From Ampullaceana balthica (lineage: Eukaryota > Mollusca > Gastropoda > Lymnaeidae): a stretch of DNA of 64,000 nt. Every line of letters begins with the position of its first letter. Within the stretch, counting starts at the first letter, position 1. The notes beneath the pieces are model-generated. The model saw nothing but the letters and a program-made list of their open reading frames with translations, searched no databases and had not been told where the DNA came from. Shown here in pieces: positions 35,625 through 47,212 of this stretch. The translations under genes were made by a program, and so were the position numbers. Location of the stretch: NCBI GenBank assembly GCA_944989445.1, contig CALYLW010000040.1:447818-511817 (forward strand). The letters run 5' to 3'.

Positions 35625-35672
35625 AATCATGGTTACCCGGGCAGCTTCTTTTTAACAATATTGACAGCCCCC
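35625..35672 (-). mobile_element. Solo terminus of the CGGGTACCCG hAT family
   Basis: The minus strand reads GGCTGTCAATATTGTTAAAA then GCTGCCCGGGTAACC, matching the left ends of 13678-14602 and 16464-17328. Confidence 0.7.
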
Positions 35673-36904
35673 TTGTCGAAACGTGCTGTAGTCGAACTGT
35701 CCGGGGGGTTACATAATGACATGTTACGAAGGCTAGACTAAGTGACGACCACGGACCCCGTGTTATGGAGAAGGTAAATAAAGGGATAGGGGCTGAGAGA
35801 ATGTAGGTACCTTTATAAAGGAATAGCTGACCACATTATCTTAGGGTGGGGGTGGAGTTGGATAGGTTTGGAATGACTTGCTACCTCAGAGGCATGGTGC
35901 ATTTAACACAATCATGAATTCGCCCTTAATGTTGATTGGTTTTCAGTGTGTATACTTTTAGTATTAAATTAAACCTTGAAAAAAAAGCGTGTAATAACTA
36001 TTTCATGCCGTTTTTAAGTTTTAATAGATAATAATATTAAACTATATTATTTTTATTTATTTTTTTAAATTAGAAAAAAATACAACAATTTTACGAGGTA
36101 AAAACGAAAAGGGTCGAAACATCCGGGGATCAAAATGTATTGTAGTCGAACTGTCTCTAGCTTAAAAAAGCAACTACACGCCACCTCTGCCCCTACCACC
36201 GCAATCCCCCTCAATTAATCGACTGCATCTATGTTTGTTAATCTCTATCGAGCTTTCTGCAAAATATATTTGACTGAAGTAATAGCAGTTATAATTTTTT
36301 TTTAAAAACAGAATTTAAAAAAAAATGTGTCCCGAAAATGTGTATACACTCTTTGCAACACCAACATTTATTTATACACACCTCCAGTTGATTGTATTTA
36401 ATTTTCTATTGTCCCTTCTGTACAAAAAAACCTACATGGCTTATCATGTCTTACTTTTCTTGATTTTATAAACTCCATGGTAGGCTAGGCACAGTAAGTT
36501 TTTCAAAAAGTTTTTTCAAACATTATCACAAACAAAAGAGAAAAGTCGCTATTTCGATACATTCGCTGTTTTGATACAGTCGCTATTTTGAAGTCGCTAT
36601 TATGACGGTCGCTGTTTTGACAGCGACTATCCTGCCCGGATGCCGTAACAGATATGCCACTGTGACCTTTCATTTGTTTGTATTTCATTCGCGCTCCACG
36701 CTTTGTTAGTCCTTTGTGGCACCACCTATTCTCTATTATTGAAATACATCTTCTAAGAGAAAGAATTAAAAATACAAAAGATCCATATTCACTATTTATA
36801 TATTTAATTTTTAAAAAATAAAATGTCCCAGGAAGCATCCAATTCAAACCATCAAAACCTACGATTTAAGTCTTAGGTTGAAAACATCCTCCAACGGTAA
36901 GAGT

Positions 36905-37715
36905 TGTTATAGTCAATTAGAAGACATGTATTGTTAAGTCAATTAGAAGATATGTATTGTTACTGTCAAATAGAAGATATGTATTGTTACAGTCAAGTAG
37001 AAGATATGTATTGTTACAGTCAAGTAGAAGATATGTATTGTTACAGTCAATTAGAAGATATGTATTGTTACAGTCAATTAGAAGATATGTATTGTTACTG
37101 TCAAGTAGAAGACATGTATTGTTACTGTCAAGTAGAAGATATGTATTGTTACTGTCAAGTAGAAGATATGTATTGTTACTGTCAAGTAGAAGATATGTAT
37201 TGTTACAGTCAAGTAGAAGATATGTATTGTTACAGTCAAGTAGAAGATATGTATTGTTACAGTCAAGTAGAAGATATGTATTGTTACAGTCAAGTAGAAG
37301 CTATGTATTGTTACAGTCAAGTAGAAGATATGTATTGTTACAGTCAAGTAGAAGATATGTATTGTTACAGTCAAGTAGAAGATATGTATTGTTACAGTCA
37401 AGTAGAAGATATGTATTGTTACAGTCAAGTAGAAGATATGTATTGTTACAGTCAAGTAGAAGCTATGTATTGTTACAGTCAAGTAGAAGATATGTATTGT
37501 TACAGTCAAGTAGAAGATATGTATTGTTACAGTCAAGTAGAAGATATGTATTGTTACAGTCAAGTAGAAGATATGTATTGTTACAGTCCAGTAGAAGATA
37601 TGTATTGTTACAGTCAATTAGAAGATATGTATTGTTACTGTCAAGTAGAAGATATGTATTTTTACAGTCAAGTAGAAGATATGTATTGTTACTGTCAAGT
37701 AGAAGATATGTATCT
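36905..37715. repeat. 27-bp minisatellite, 30 units
   Basis: The unit contains GTCAAGTAGAAGATATGTAT then TGTTACA. Variable sites are CAAGTAG/CAATTAG, TTACAG/TTACTG and GATATG/GCTATG. A block of five or six units ending with the GCTATG variant appears twice, so the block itself duplicated. Confidence 0.97.
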
Positions 37716-37884
37716 CATGTCCTGGTTGTAAAATTTTGCCTATGACTTGACCCATTCAGTGTCGGACGCTGGTCTATGTTTGGACAACTGCAAGTCTGTG
37801 TTATTGGACACACATGTCGTTAACGGCAGGCGCTATTGTTGAATGCTTCTATCGATCATTATCTGGACCAAATTAATGAAATTG

Positions 37885-38430
37885 GTGCACACTTCGTTCA
37901 TGGACGCCTGGTGCACACTTCGTTCATGGACGCCTGGTGCACACTTCGTTCATGGACGCCTGGTGCACACTTCGTTCATGGACGCCTGGTGCACACTTCG
38001 TTCATGGACGCCTGGTGCACACTTCGTTCATGGACGCCTGGTGCACACTTCGTTCATGGACGCCTGGTGCACACTTCGTTCATGGACGCCTGGTGCACAC
38101 TTCGTTCATGGACGCCTGGTGCACACTTCGTTCATGGACGCCTGGTGCACACTTCGTTCATGGACGCCTGGTGCACACTTCGTTCATGGACGCCTGGTGC
38201 ACACTTCGTTCATGGACGCCTGGTGCACACTTCGTTCATGGACGCCTGGTGCACACTTCGTTCATGGACGCCTGGTGCACACTTCGTTCATGGACGCCTG
38301 GTGCACACTTCGTTCATGGACGCCTGGTGCACACTTCGTTCATGGACGCCTGGTGCACACTTCGTTCATGGACGCCTGGTGCACACTTCGTTCATGGACG
38401 CCTGGTGCACACTTCGTTCATGGACGCCTG
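37885..38430. repeat. 26-bp minisatellite, 21 apparently identical units
   Basis: The unit is GTGCACACTTCGTTCATGGA then CGCCTG. The interval is exactly 21 x 26 bp and no variant was seen. As 26 is not divisible by three, each frame reads a 26-residue period and three plus frames are open. Confidence 0.98.
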
Positions 38431-38794
38431 GCACGTATTTTACTCACTCGATTGTAATGTCTTTGAATCTTGGGGTAACTTTTGTCTCATAGTCTCCTTT
38501 GGATGACTTTGATTCTGAGGTGAAATTAGCCAATCGCCTTGAGTCTTACTTTCTAATTTCAACACTAAAAATTAAAAGAAAGAAAGTCATGTGACATTTG
38601 TTGAGGTTTGTCACCAGAAAAAATTTATTCCTCACAATCTTTAAACTTTGATTATTTTTTGTTTTAGTGAAATGTCTCTAAGAACATTTTTATATCACAT
38701 GAAATGTGAACATCTTTACCTGCATTTTCATCTCTATGCTCATTGCAACTCTCTTCTCTATTTTATCAAAAATTTTCTTTCATATTCATTTTCA
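38431..38794. other. Unannotated spacer
   Basis: No feature was recognised. Confidence 0.5.
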
Positions 38795-39030
38795 TCTTCA
38801 TCTACATCGTTGTCTATAACTCCCTCGAAACATTCCTGTATACTTTCATCTAAATCGTTATCTAAATCTTTATCTACCTCGTTATCTGTAACTTCTTCTA
38901 CATCGTTATCTATACCTTCATCTACCTCGTTATCTGTAACTTCATCTACATCGTTATCTATACCTTCATCTACCTCGTTATCTATAATTTCATCTACCTC
39001 GTTATCAGTAACTTCATCGAAATCTTCATC
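38795..39030. repeat. TCTACATCGTTATCTATA repeat (about 24-30 bp units)
   Basis: Roughly nine irregular units such as CATCTACCTCGTTATCTGTA and CATCTACATCGTTATCTATA. The plus frame is serine/threonine-rich because of the repeat. Confidence 0.9.
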
Positions 39031-39065
39031 TGCTCTTTGAACAAAGCGAAATATGTTGGCACCAT

Positions 39066-40782
39066 GTTAATGGAACCTGTCATCAAATTGATCCTGTTGG
39101 AACCAGGTCAATGTAACCTGTCATCAAATTAATCCTGTTGGAACCAGGTCAATGGAACCTGTCATCAAATTGATCCTGTTGGTACCAGGTCAATGGAACC
39201 TGTCATCAAATTGATCCTGTTGGAACAGGGTCAATGTAACCTGTCATCAAATTAATCCTGTTGGAACCAGGTCAATGGAACCTGTCATCAAATTGATCCT
39301 GTTGGTACCAGGTCAATGTAACCTGTCATCAAATTAATCCTGTTGGAACCAGGTCAATGGAACCTGTCATCAAATTGATCCTGTTGGTACCAGGTCAATG
39401 TAACCTGTCATCAAATTAATCCTGTTGGAACCAGGTCAATGGAACCTGTCATCAAATTGATCATGTTGGTACCAGGTCAATGGAACCTGTCATCAAATTG
39501 ATCCTGTTGGTACCAGGTCAATGGAACCTGTCATCAAATTGATCCTGTTGGTACCAGGTCAATGGATCCTGTCATCAAATTGATCCTTTTGGTACCAGGT
39601 CAATGGAACCTGTCATCAAATTGATCCTTTTGGTACCAGGTCAATGGAACCTGTCATCAAATTGATCCTGTTGGTACCAGGTCAATGGAACCTGTCATCA
39701 AATTGATCCTTTTGGTACCAGGTCAATGGAACCTGTCATCAAATTGATCCTTTTGGTACCAGGTCAATGGAACCTGTCATCACATTGATCCTGTTGGTAC
39801 CAGGTCAATGGAACCTGTCATCAAATTGATCCTGTTGGTACCAGGTCAATGGAACCTGTCATCAAATTGATCCTTTTGGTACCAGGTCAATGGAACCTGT
39901 CATCAAATTGATCCTGTTGGTACCAGGTCAATGGAACCTGTCATCAAATTGATCCTTTTGGTACCAGGTCAATGGAACCTGTCATCAAATTGATCCTGTT
40001 GGTACCAGGTCAATGGAACCTGTCATCAAATTGATCCTTTTGGTACCAGGTCAATGGAACCTGTCATCAAATTGATCCTGTTGGTACCAGGTCAATGGAA
40101 CCTGTCATCAAATTGATCCTTTTGGTACCAGGTCAATGGAACCTGTCATCAAATTGATCCTGTTGGAACAGGGTCAATGGAACCTGTCATCAGATTGATC
40201 CTGTTGGTACCAGGTCAATGGAACCTGTCATCAAATTGTTCCTTTTGGTACCAGGTCAATGGAACCTGTCATCAAATTGATCCTGTTGGAACAGTGTCAA
40301 TGGAACGTGTCATCAAATTGATCCTGCTGGTACCAGGTCAATGGAACCTGTCAACAAATTGATCCTGTTGGTACCAGGTCAATGGAACCTGTCATCAAAT
40401 TGATCCTGTTGGTACCAGGTCAATGGAACCTGTCATCAAATTGATCCTGTTGGTACCAGGTCAATGGAACCTGTCATCAAATTGATCCTGTTGGTACCAG
40501 GTCAATGGAACCTGTCATCAAATTGATCCTGTTGGTACCAGGTCAATGGAACCTGTCATCAAATTGATCCTGTTGGAACAGGGTCAATGGAACGTGTCAT
40601 CAAATTGATCCTGCTGGTACCAGGTCAATGGAACCTGTCAACAAATTGATCCTGTTGGTACCAGGTCAATGGAACCTGTCATCAAATTGATCCTGTTGGT
40701 ACCAGGTCAATGGAACCTGTCATCAAATTGATCCTGTTGGTACCAGGTCAATGGAACCTGTCATCAAATTGATCCTGTTGGG
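39066..40782. repeat. 41-bp minisatellite, about 42 units
   Basis: The unit contains GTCAATGGAACCTGTCATCA, AATTGATCCTGTTGGTACCA and G. Diagnostic variants (GGAACCAG, GGAACAGG, CTTTTGG, CGTGTC) recur in ordered multi-unit blocks. The block at 40270-40400 is nearly repeated at 40560-40690. Confidence 0.97.
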
Positions 40783-40876
40783 GAAAGGTTGAGGGTTGTT
40801 GTCTTACTTTGCCCACTTGACTACGTGTCAATGTTTGAAATAGCCTCATCGTATTTTGGTTTTTTGTCAAAAAGAG

Positions 40877-40988
40877 AACTGACTCTCATACATTGTTAGA
40901 TAACTGACTCTCATATGTTGTAAGTTAACTGACTCTCATATGTTGTAAGTTAACTGACTCTCATATGTTGTAAGTTAACTGACTCACA
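40877..40988. repeat. 25-bp tandem repeat, 4-5 units
   Basis: The unit contains AACTGACTCTCATATGTTGT then AAGTT. Confidence 0.95.
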
Positions 40989-41346
40989 AGTCATCCTCCC
41001 CCCTCCCACTCCCCGTTTGTTTACTTTTACATTTCCAGACCCCCCGTCCAATTCCTTATGTTATTACAAGTCAACTGTTGATAATCCTCATGTAATCCAA
41101 GTTGATAACCTTTTAACAATTCCCTCAGGCTGGATTATGTGGACAGACCTTAATGATATGATAATTTTGATATTTTTCGATAATTTAATGGGGTATGATT
41201 CAGCTCCACTCTCAAATCCCCCTCCACCGCATTCCCTAACAAGTCCCGCAGAAGAAAAAAACACACACAATTCTTTCGACTTAAAAAAACAATTCCCCGT
41301 TGTTGACGAGTTTGAATAATCGCCTTGTTGGCTCCTGGAATTACAC
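40989..41346. other. Unannotated spacer
   Basis: Plus and minus frames cross this interval only as extensions of the adjacent 12-bp array. Confidence 0.45.
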
Positions 41347-41700
41347 GCAACATATTCCTCACCATATTCCTCACCATATTCCTCAACATATTCCTCAACA
41401 TATTCCTCAACATATTCCTCAACATATTCCTCAATATATTCCTCAATATATTCCTCAACATATTCCTCAACATATTCCTCAATATATTCCTCTACATAAT
41501 CCTCAACATATTCCTCAACATATTCCTCAACATATTCCTCAACATATTCGTCAATATATTCCTCAACATATTCCTCAACATATTCCTCAATATATTCCTC
41601 TACATAATCCTCAACATATTCCTCAACATATTGCTCAGCATATTCCTCAGCATATTCCTCAACATGTTCCGCAACATATTCCTCAAAATATTCCTTAACC
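41347..41700. repeat. 12-bp minisatellite CCTCAACATATT, about 29 units
   Basis: Variants include CCTCAATATATT, CCTCTACATAAT and CGTCAATATATT. A larger block containing CCTCTACATAATCC occurs twice. The minus frame reads EEYV repeats, an effect of the 12-bp period. Confidence 0.97.
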
Positions 41701-41814
41701 ACATCACAGGCCAAATGAAGGTAACAAAGTTCCATAAACATAGTTTCCTCTGCTACAAAGTTTCCTGTGTCAAAAAATTTCATATGTTACAAAATGTAAT
41801 GTATCACAAAGTTT

Positions 41815-42150
41815 CATGTATACACACTACCATATTGACACTACAATATCCTCACTCTTATATACACACTACTATATTGACACTACATTATCCTCACTCT
41901 TATATACACACTACCATATTGACACTACAATATCCTCACTGTTATATACACACTACCATATTGACACTAGTATATCAACACTACAATATCCTTACTGTTA
42001 TATACACACTACCATATTGACACTATTATATCAACACTACAATATCCTCACTGTTATATACACACTACCATATTGACACTACAATATCCTCACTGTCATA
42101 TACACACTACCATATTGACACTATTATATCAATACTACTATATCCACACT
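41815..42150. repeat. About 40-bp repeat, 6-7 units, with length variants
   Basis: Units share TATACACACTACCATATTGA then CACTACAATATCCTCACTGT. Some contain an extra TATCAACACTACAATATCC segment. Confidence 0.93.
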
Positions 42151-42334
42151 ACTATCCACTGTCCACAACATTATATCGAAGAGAATATTTATGTTACATC
42201 AGTTCTCTAATTGTATTTATCATACATATGCCATCACTGGACATGGGGTGGTTGGTACGTATACTAACGAATTTAACTTAAAATAATAACAAGTCATTCT
42301 CTTTGGTTCATCCTTTTGAGGTCACGATTTGCTA

Positions 42335-43080
42335 CCTCAGTGACAAGGTCATGGTTCATCTAGTGACAAGGTCAAGGGTCACCTCAGTGACAAAGTCAGG
42401 GTAACATCCGTGATGAGGTCATGGGTCACCTCAGTGACGAGGTCATGGGTCACCTCAGTGACGAGGTCATGGATCACCTCAGTGACGAGGTCATGGATCA
42501 CCTCAGTGACGAGGTCATGGGTCACCTCAGTGACGAGGTCATGGATCACCTCAGTGACGAGGTCATGGATCACCTCAGTGACGAGGTCATGGATCACCTC
42601 AGAGTCGATGTCATGGGTCACCTCAGTGACGAGGTAATGGGTCACCTCAGTGACGAGGTCATGGATCACCTCAGAGACGATGTCATGGGTCACCTCAGTG
42701 ACGAGGTCAATTATCACCTCAGTGACGAGGTCATGGGTCACCTCAGTGACGAGGTCATGGGTCACCTCAGTGACGAGGTCATGGGTCACCTCAGTGACGA
42801 GGTCATGGATCACCTCAGTGACGAGGTCATGGATCACCTCAGAGTCGATGTCATGGGTCACCTCAGTGACGAGGTAATGGGTCACCTCAGTGACGAGGTC
42901 ATGGATCACCTCAGAGACGATGTCATGGGTCACCTCAGTGACGAGGTCAATTATCACCTCAGTGACGAGGTCATGGGTCACCTCAGTGACGAGGTCATGG
43001 ATCACCTCAGAGACGATGTCATGGGTCACCTCAGTGACGAGGTCATGGGTCACCTCAGTAATGAGGTCAAGGGTCACCTC
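42335..43080. repeat. 24-bp minisatellite, about 30 units, AGGTCATGGGTCACC core
   Basis: The unit contains GTGACGAGGTCATGGGTCAC then CTCA. Variants are GGGTCA/GGATCA, GTGACG/GAGACG and GTCAATTATC. A block of about 240 bp (42600-42840) is nearly repeated at 42840-43010. Each standard unit contains AGGTCATGGGTCA. Confidence 0.97.
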
Positions 43081-43103
43081 TTTAATGGGGAAATAGGACG
43101 ATC

Positions 43104-46062
43104 ATCTAACTCAGCGGTTTTCAAACTGTGGTACGCGTACCACTGGTGGTACGCCAGGCCTCTCTAGGTGGTACGCAAAAAATTTGGAAAACAATTTAAA
43201 TTGTGACCATATTTCTTTGATTGTATCTATTGCTACAATTTTATTTTTAAAAACTTTTTATTAGTTAACTAGTAAGTATTAATTACAAAAATATTTTAAT
43301 TGGAACAAATTTAGGCAATAGTTTGAAGCAAAATAATTCCCAAACGCAACAGATTTCTAAAAATCAAATGCAGATGTGCCAAGTAGTGCATTAACATGGC
43401 GGCGATGGCCAATTCATAGGCCTACGACCCTACGTAACCTATATTCTAATAGGCTTTTTTTGTAAAACTTTTAATTCTCTTCCATAAATACTTATTATTT
43501 ACACTCAAAAATATATATCTTCCAACACAATTGCATACGAATGTCTCCTATTATAGTGTTGATTCTACAATTAAATAATCTATGTTTGTAAACGCGCCAA
43601 CTGGCAACTGTGCGAAGGAATTCTGTTTTCTGATAGAGGTAGCACAGACGTAAATAGTATACTGTGGACTGTGGAGGTAGTCTTGGCAGTTTGACTTTAG
43701 ATTTGGCACTTTTATGCGGTGTTCGTAGTTTATTTAAATTTTAATGTGGAAATGTATAATTAATAAGTTTGTGAATATACATTCTAGGTTCCGTGGCAAA
43801 ATTTTTGAATATTGGCCTAGCCACTGGCTATATGTTTGAAATACCAAATACCAATTCTTAATCTTTAAACCCATCAATGGATAAATGGTTAAAAAATAAA
43901 CCGCTTAAAAGAAAGTTAGAACCGGCCAATGCTAAGGTTAGTAATGAATCCACCAAGGCTAGCACTCGAGAACAAAGCTTGAATTTTAACCAGAATGAAG
44001 ATGATGGCACTCGTAAGCAGCGAAAGATTATTAGACGGTATGACGAAAGCTATTTATACTTTGGATTTACTTGGTGTGGTGACAAAAATGAACCCCAGCC
44101 TCAATGTGTCATTTGCAGTGAAAAACTTTCAAATCATTCAATGCAAACCCTCTCTGCTTCAGCGCCATTTCAATACAAAACATATCCTTTATAAAGATAA
44201 ACCACTTGAATTTTTTAAAAGAAAAAAATTGAAATGAAACTAAGTAAGACAAGTTTAAAGTCATTTACCAATATTAACTTACAAGCATTGGAAGCGTCTT
44301 ATTTGGTCACTTTGCGAATTGCTCAAACAGGGAAACCACACACTATTGGGGAGAGCCTAATATTATCTGCTGCTAAAGATATTGTAACTTGTTTGTTAGG
44401 ACAGAATGCTGCCAAAAAACTTGATAATGTTCCTTTGTCGGATAACACTGTTTCCAGACGCATTCAAGATTTAGCTTGTGAAGTAAAGAAAATCCTCATT
44501 CAAAGGATACAGAAAAGCAGATACTTTGCAATTCAGTTAGATGAGAGTACTGATATTACAAACTTTGCTCAATTGATGACGTATGTTAGGTATGAACATG
44601 AACAGGCAGTTGAGGAAGAATTTTTGTTCTGCGAATCTTTAGCTGAGCGGACAACTGCTAATGAAATATTAAAAAAATTAATGATTTTGTTGTTGCCAAT
44701 GAAATAAATTGGAAAAACTGTGCTGGGGTTTGTTCTGATGGGGCAGCTGCTATGACAGGCAAACATGGTGGAGTGGTTACTCAAATTAAGCAAGTTGCAC
44801 CGAGAGCCAACTTCACACACTGCAGCATCCACCGTGAAGCATTGGCATCCAAAGCCATGCCCGACACTTTAAAAACAGTTTTAGACCAGGCTGTTAAAAT
44901 AGTTAACTTCATAAAAGCTCGAGCTCTAAACTCACGCATGTTTACAATAATTTGCAATGAAATGGGAAGTGAACACAATAACCTTCTTTTGCACACGGAA
45001 GTACGCTGGCTATCTCGAGGGAAAGTTTTAACTCGGCTTTTTGAACTACGCTCAGAAGTACAAATGTTTCTGTTGAACAGCAAATTTGAAACATCGCATT
45101 TACTTTTGGACGAATTGTGGTTAATGCGTTTGGCATATTTGGCGGATATTTTTGGGAAACTAAACGAACTGAATACGAGTTTGCAAGGAAGAAATATCAC
45201 TCCATTTACTGTTGTGGATAAGATAAATGCAATAGTAAAAAAGCTTCAGTTCATTTTGTCAGATCTTGAGAAATCTTGTGTAGCTTCATTTTCTTCTCTT
45301 GAGTCTTTTGTGATGGAGAATAAGCTGCAACTTCATGCTAATTTGATTGAAGACATTAAGAAGCATTGCTCTCAACTGATACTGAATTTTCAATCATATT
45401 TTCCTCAACAGTTGGATAATAAGGAATGGATTCGAAATCCATTTTCGGATGTGGTGTTGCCGGCTGATTATTCAGTTTTTGAAAGAGACCAGTTTGTTGA
45501 GATTTCATGTGATCGTGAATTGAAGAACGAATTTAAAAAAGACATGCTGTGCGATTTCTGGTTGAAGCGAAGGAATGAATATGGATTAATTTCTGATCGA
45601 GCTTTAAAGTTTCTGATTCCCTTCAACACGTCATATTTGTGTGAAACTGGGTTTTCAGATATGCTTGCAATAAAAAATAAATACAGAACAAAGCTTGAAC
45701 TTGAACCAGATTTGCGATTAAAATTAACAAACATAAAACCTGACATTGCAAATCTGTGTGCGTCTAAACAAGCTCACAGCTCACATTAACATTTCTATTT
45801 TCATTTTTTATTGATACTCAGAATGAGCTCCATAAAATAAAATATTAACTTTTCTATGTCTAAGTTTACCTTTATAGGCCTAGTTAGTACCCATACCTAT
45901 AACGTACTGTATGTCTGTATGATTTTTTCTTTAATTGCAAGGGGACTTCGTGCCCACCTGCTGCTTTTTTTATCGGACTTTAGCTGCATGTGGTACGCCA
46001 AAATTTGATTTTTTTACCAAGTGGTACAATTAAAATAAAGTTTGAAAACCGCTGATCTAACT
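43104..46062. mobile_element. Complete ZBED-like hAT transposon with 8-bp TSD
   Basis: The element spans 43112-46054 (2943 bp). The terminal inverted repeat CAGCGGTTTTCAAACT is perfect over 16 bp and continues with GTGGTACGC words on both sides. The target duplication ATCTAACT is identical at 43104-43111 and 46055-46062. The interior carries one transposase gene on the plus strand. This is the best-defined DNA transposon in the window. The perfect duplication and termini indicate a fairly recent insertion. Confidence 0.97.
43877..45789 (+). pseudogene. hAT transposase (BED finger plus RNase H-like core), frameshifted
   Basis: The protein resembles the ZBED5/SCAND3-like branch of hAT transposases. 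Piece 1 (43877-44194) carries a basic N-terminus and the first half of a BED zinc finger (YFGFTWCGDK, CVICSEKL). The second half (RHFNTKH, PLEFFKRKK) is in another frame (43995-44237). Piece 2 (44234-44707) has IGESLILSAAKDI and QLDESTDITNFAQL, the latter with the first catalytic acidic region. Piece 3 begins near 44670 in a third frame (CSDGAAAMTGKHGGV), called from 44752 to 45789. It includes HTEVRWLSRGKVL, LADIFGKLNELN and the C-terminal hATC dimerisation segment (CETGFSDMLAIKNKY, EPDLRLKL). Three frameshifts are needed, two near A-runs and one near a CCCTCTCT tract. They could be real mutations or assembly indels. The gene is otherwise full length. Confidence 0.93.
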
Positions 46063-46211
46063 GAATATATTTATTTTAAAATTATTCAATCAAAATTGAA
46101 ATCTTATTTTAAGAAAAACTCACAACGCATTGCATGAAATTAGGGTGTTGGAATATTCTGCCGAGGAGAGCTTTGGAAAATAAATGATTTATCGGATTTG
46201 ACGTCATACCG

Positions 46212-46680
46212 GTCTGTGTATTGTCATGTTAGACAATGTCATCTGTGTATTGTCATGTTAGACAATGTCATCTGTGTATTGTCATGTTAGACAATGTCAT
46301 CTGTGTATTGTCATGTTAGACAATGTCATCTGTGTATTGTCATGTTAGACAACGTCATCTGTGTATTGTCATGTTAGACAATGTCATCTGTGTATTGTCA
46401 TGTTAGACAATGTCATCTGTGTATTGTCATGTTAGACAATGTCATCTGTGTATTGTCATGTTAGACAATGTCATCTGTGTATTGTCATGTTAGACAATGT
46501 CATCTGTGTATTGTCATGTTATTCAATGTCATCTGTGTATTGTCATGTTAGACAATGAAATCTGTGTATTGTCATGTTAGACAATGAAATCTGTGTATTG
46601 TCATGTTAGACAATGAAATCACTGTATTCTCCTTTTACACAATGTCATCTGTGTATTATCATTTTAGACAATGCAATCTG
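46212..46680. repeat. 29-bp minisatellite A, about 16 units
   Basis: The unit contains TGTGTATTGTCATGTTAGAC then AATGTCATC. The last units vary (AATGAAATC, TTATCATTTTAG) and grade into the next array. Confidence 0.97.
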
Positions 46681-47212
46681 TGTATTATCGTGCGAGCAAA
46701 GTTTGTCTGTGTTTTATCATGCCGTGCCAGACAGAATGTGTTTTATCATGCCGTACCAGACAGAATGTGTTTTATCATGCCGTGCCAGACAGAATGTGTT
46801 TTATCATGCCGTGCCAGACAATGTGTTTTATCATGCCGTACCAGACAGAATGTGTTTTATCATGCCGTACCAGACAGAATGTGTTTTATCATGCCGTGCC
46901 AGACAGAATGTGTTTTATCATGCCGTGCCAGACAGAATGTGTTTTATCATGCCGTGCCAGACAGAATGTGTTTTATCATGCCGTGCCAGACAGAATGTGT
47001 TTTATCATGCCGTGCCAGACAGAATGTGTTTTATCATGCCGTGCCAGACAGAATGTGTTTTATCATGCCGTGCCAGACAGAATGTGTTTTATCATGCCGT
47101 GCCAGACAGAATGTGTTTTATCATGCCGTGCCAGACAGAATGTGTTTTATCATGCCGTACCAGACAGAATGTGTTTTATCATGCCGTACCAGACAGAATG
47201 TGTTTTATCAGA
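46681..47212. repeat. 29-bp minisatellite B, about 17 units
   Basis: The unit contains TGTGTTTTATCATGCCGTGC then CAGACAGAA. A few units have GTACCAG, and one near 46815 lacks AGA and is shorter. Three plus frames are open because 29 is not divisible by three and the unit has no stop in the relevant phases. Confidence 0.97.

Larger units (their letters stand above)
35165..36660. mobile_element. Foldback-like element with TAGCGACCGTCAAAA repeat termini
   Basis: The left arm (35185-35335) is about ten short units such as CAGCGACCGTCAAAA and TAGCGACTTCAAAA. The right arm (36540-36632) is the same repeat in inverted orientation (TTTTGACAGCGACT, GACGGTCGCTGTTTTGA). Outer edges read CCCCGGCGCTGG on the left and, reversed, CATCCGGGCAGGATAG on the right. 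The 1.2-kb interior has no recognised frame but contains two other hAT ends and two GTAGTCGAACTGTC words. No target duplication was identified. Confidence 0.55.

Noticed and set aside
36931..37745. Repeat proteins EDMYCYSQV and RRYVLLQSS
   Set aside because: Two frames of the 27-bp array. The minus strand is open too.
41088..41783. Acidic EEYVEEYV minus-strand repeat protein
   Set aside because: It derives from the 12-bp CCTCAACATATT array. The plus strand is also open in two frames.
44781..45200. Minus-strand frame of 139 residues inside the hAT
   Set aside because: Shadow of the plus-strand transposase.
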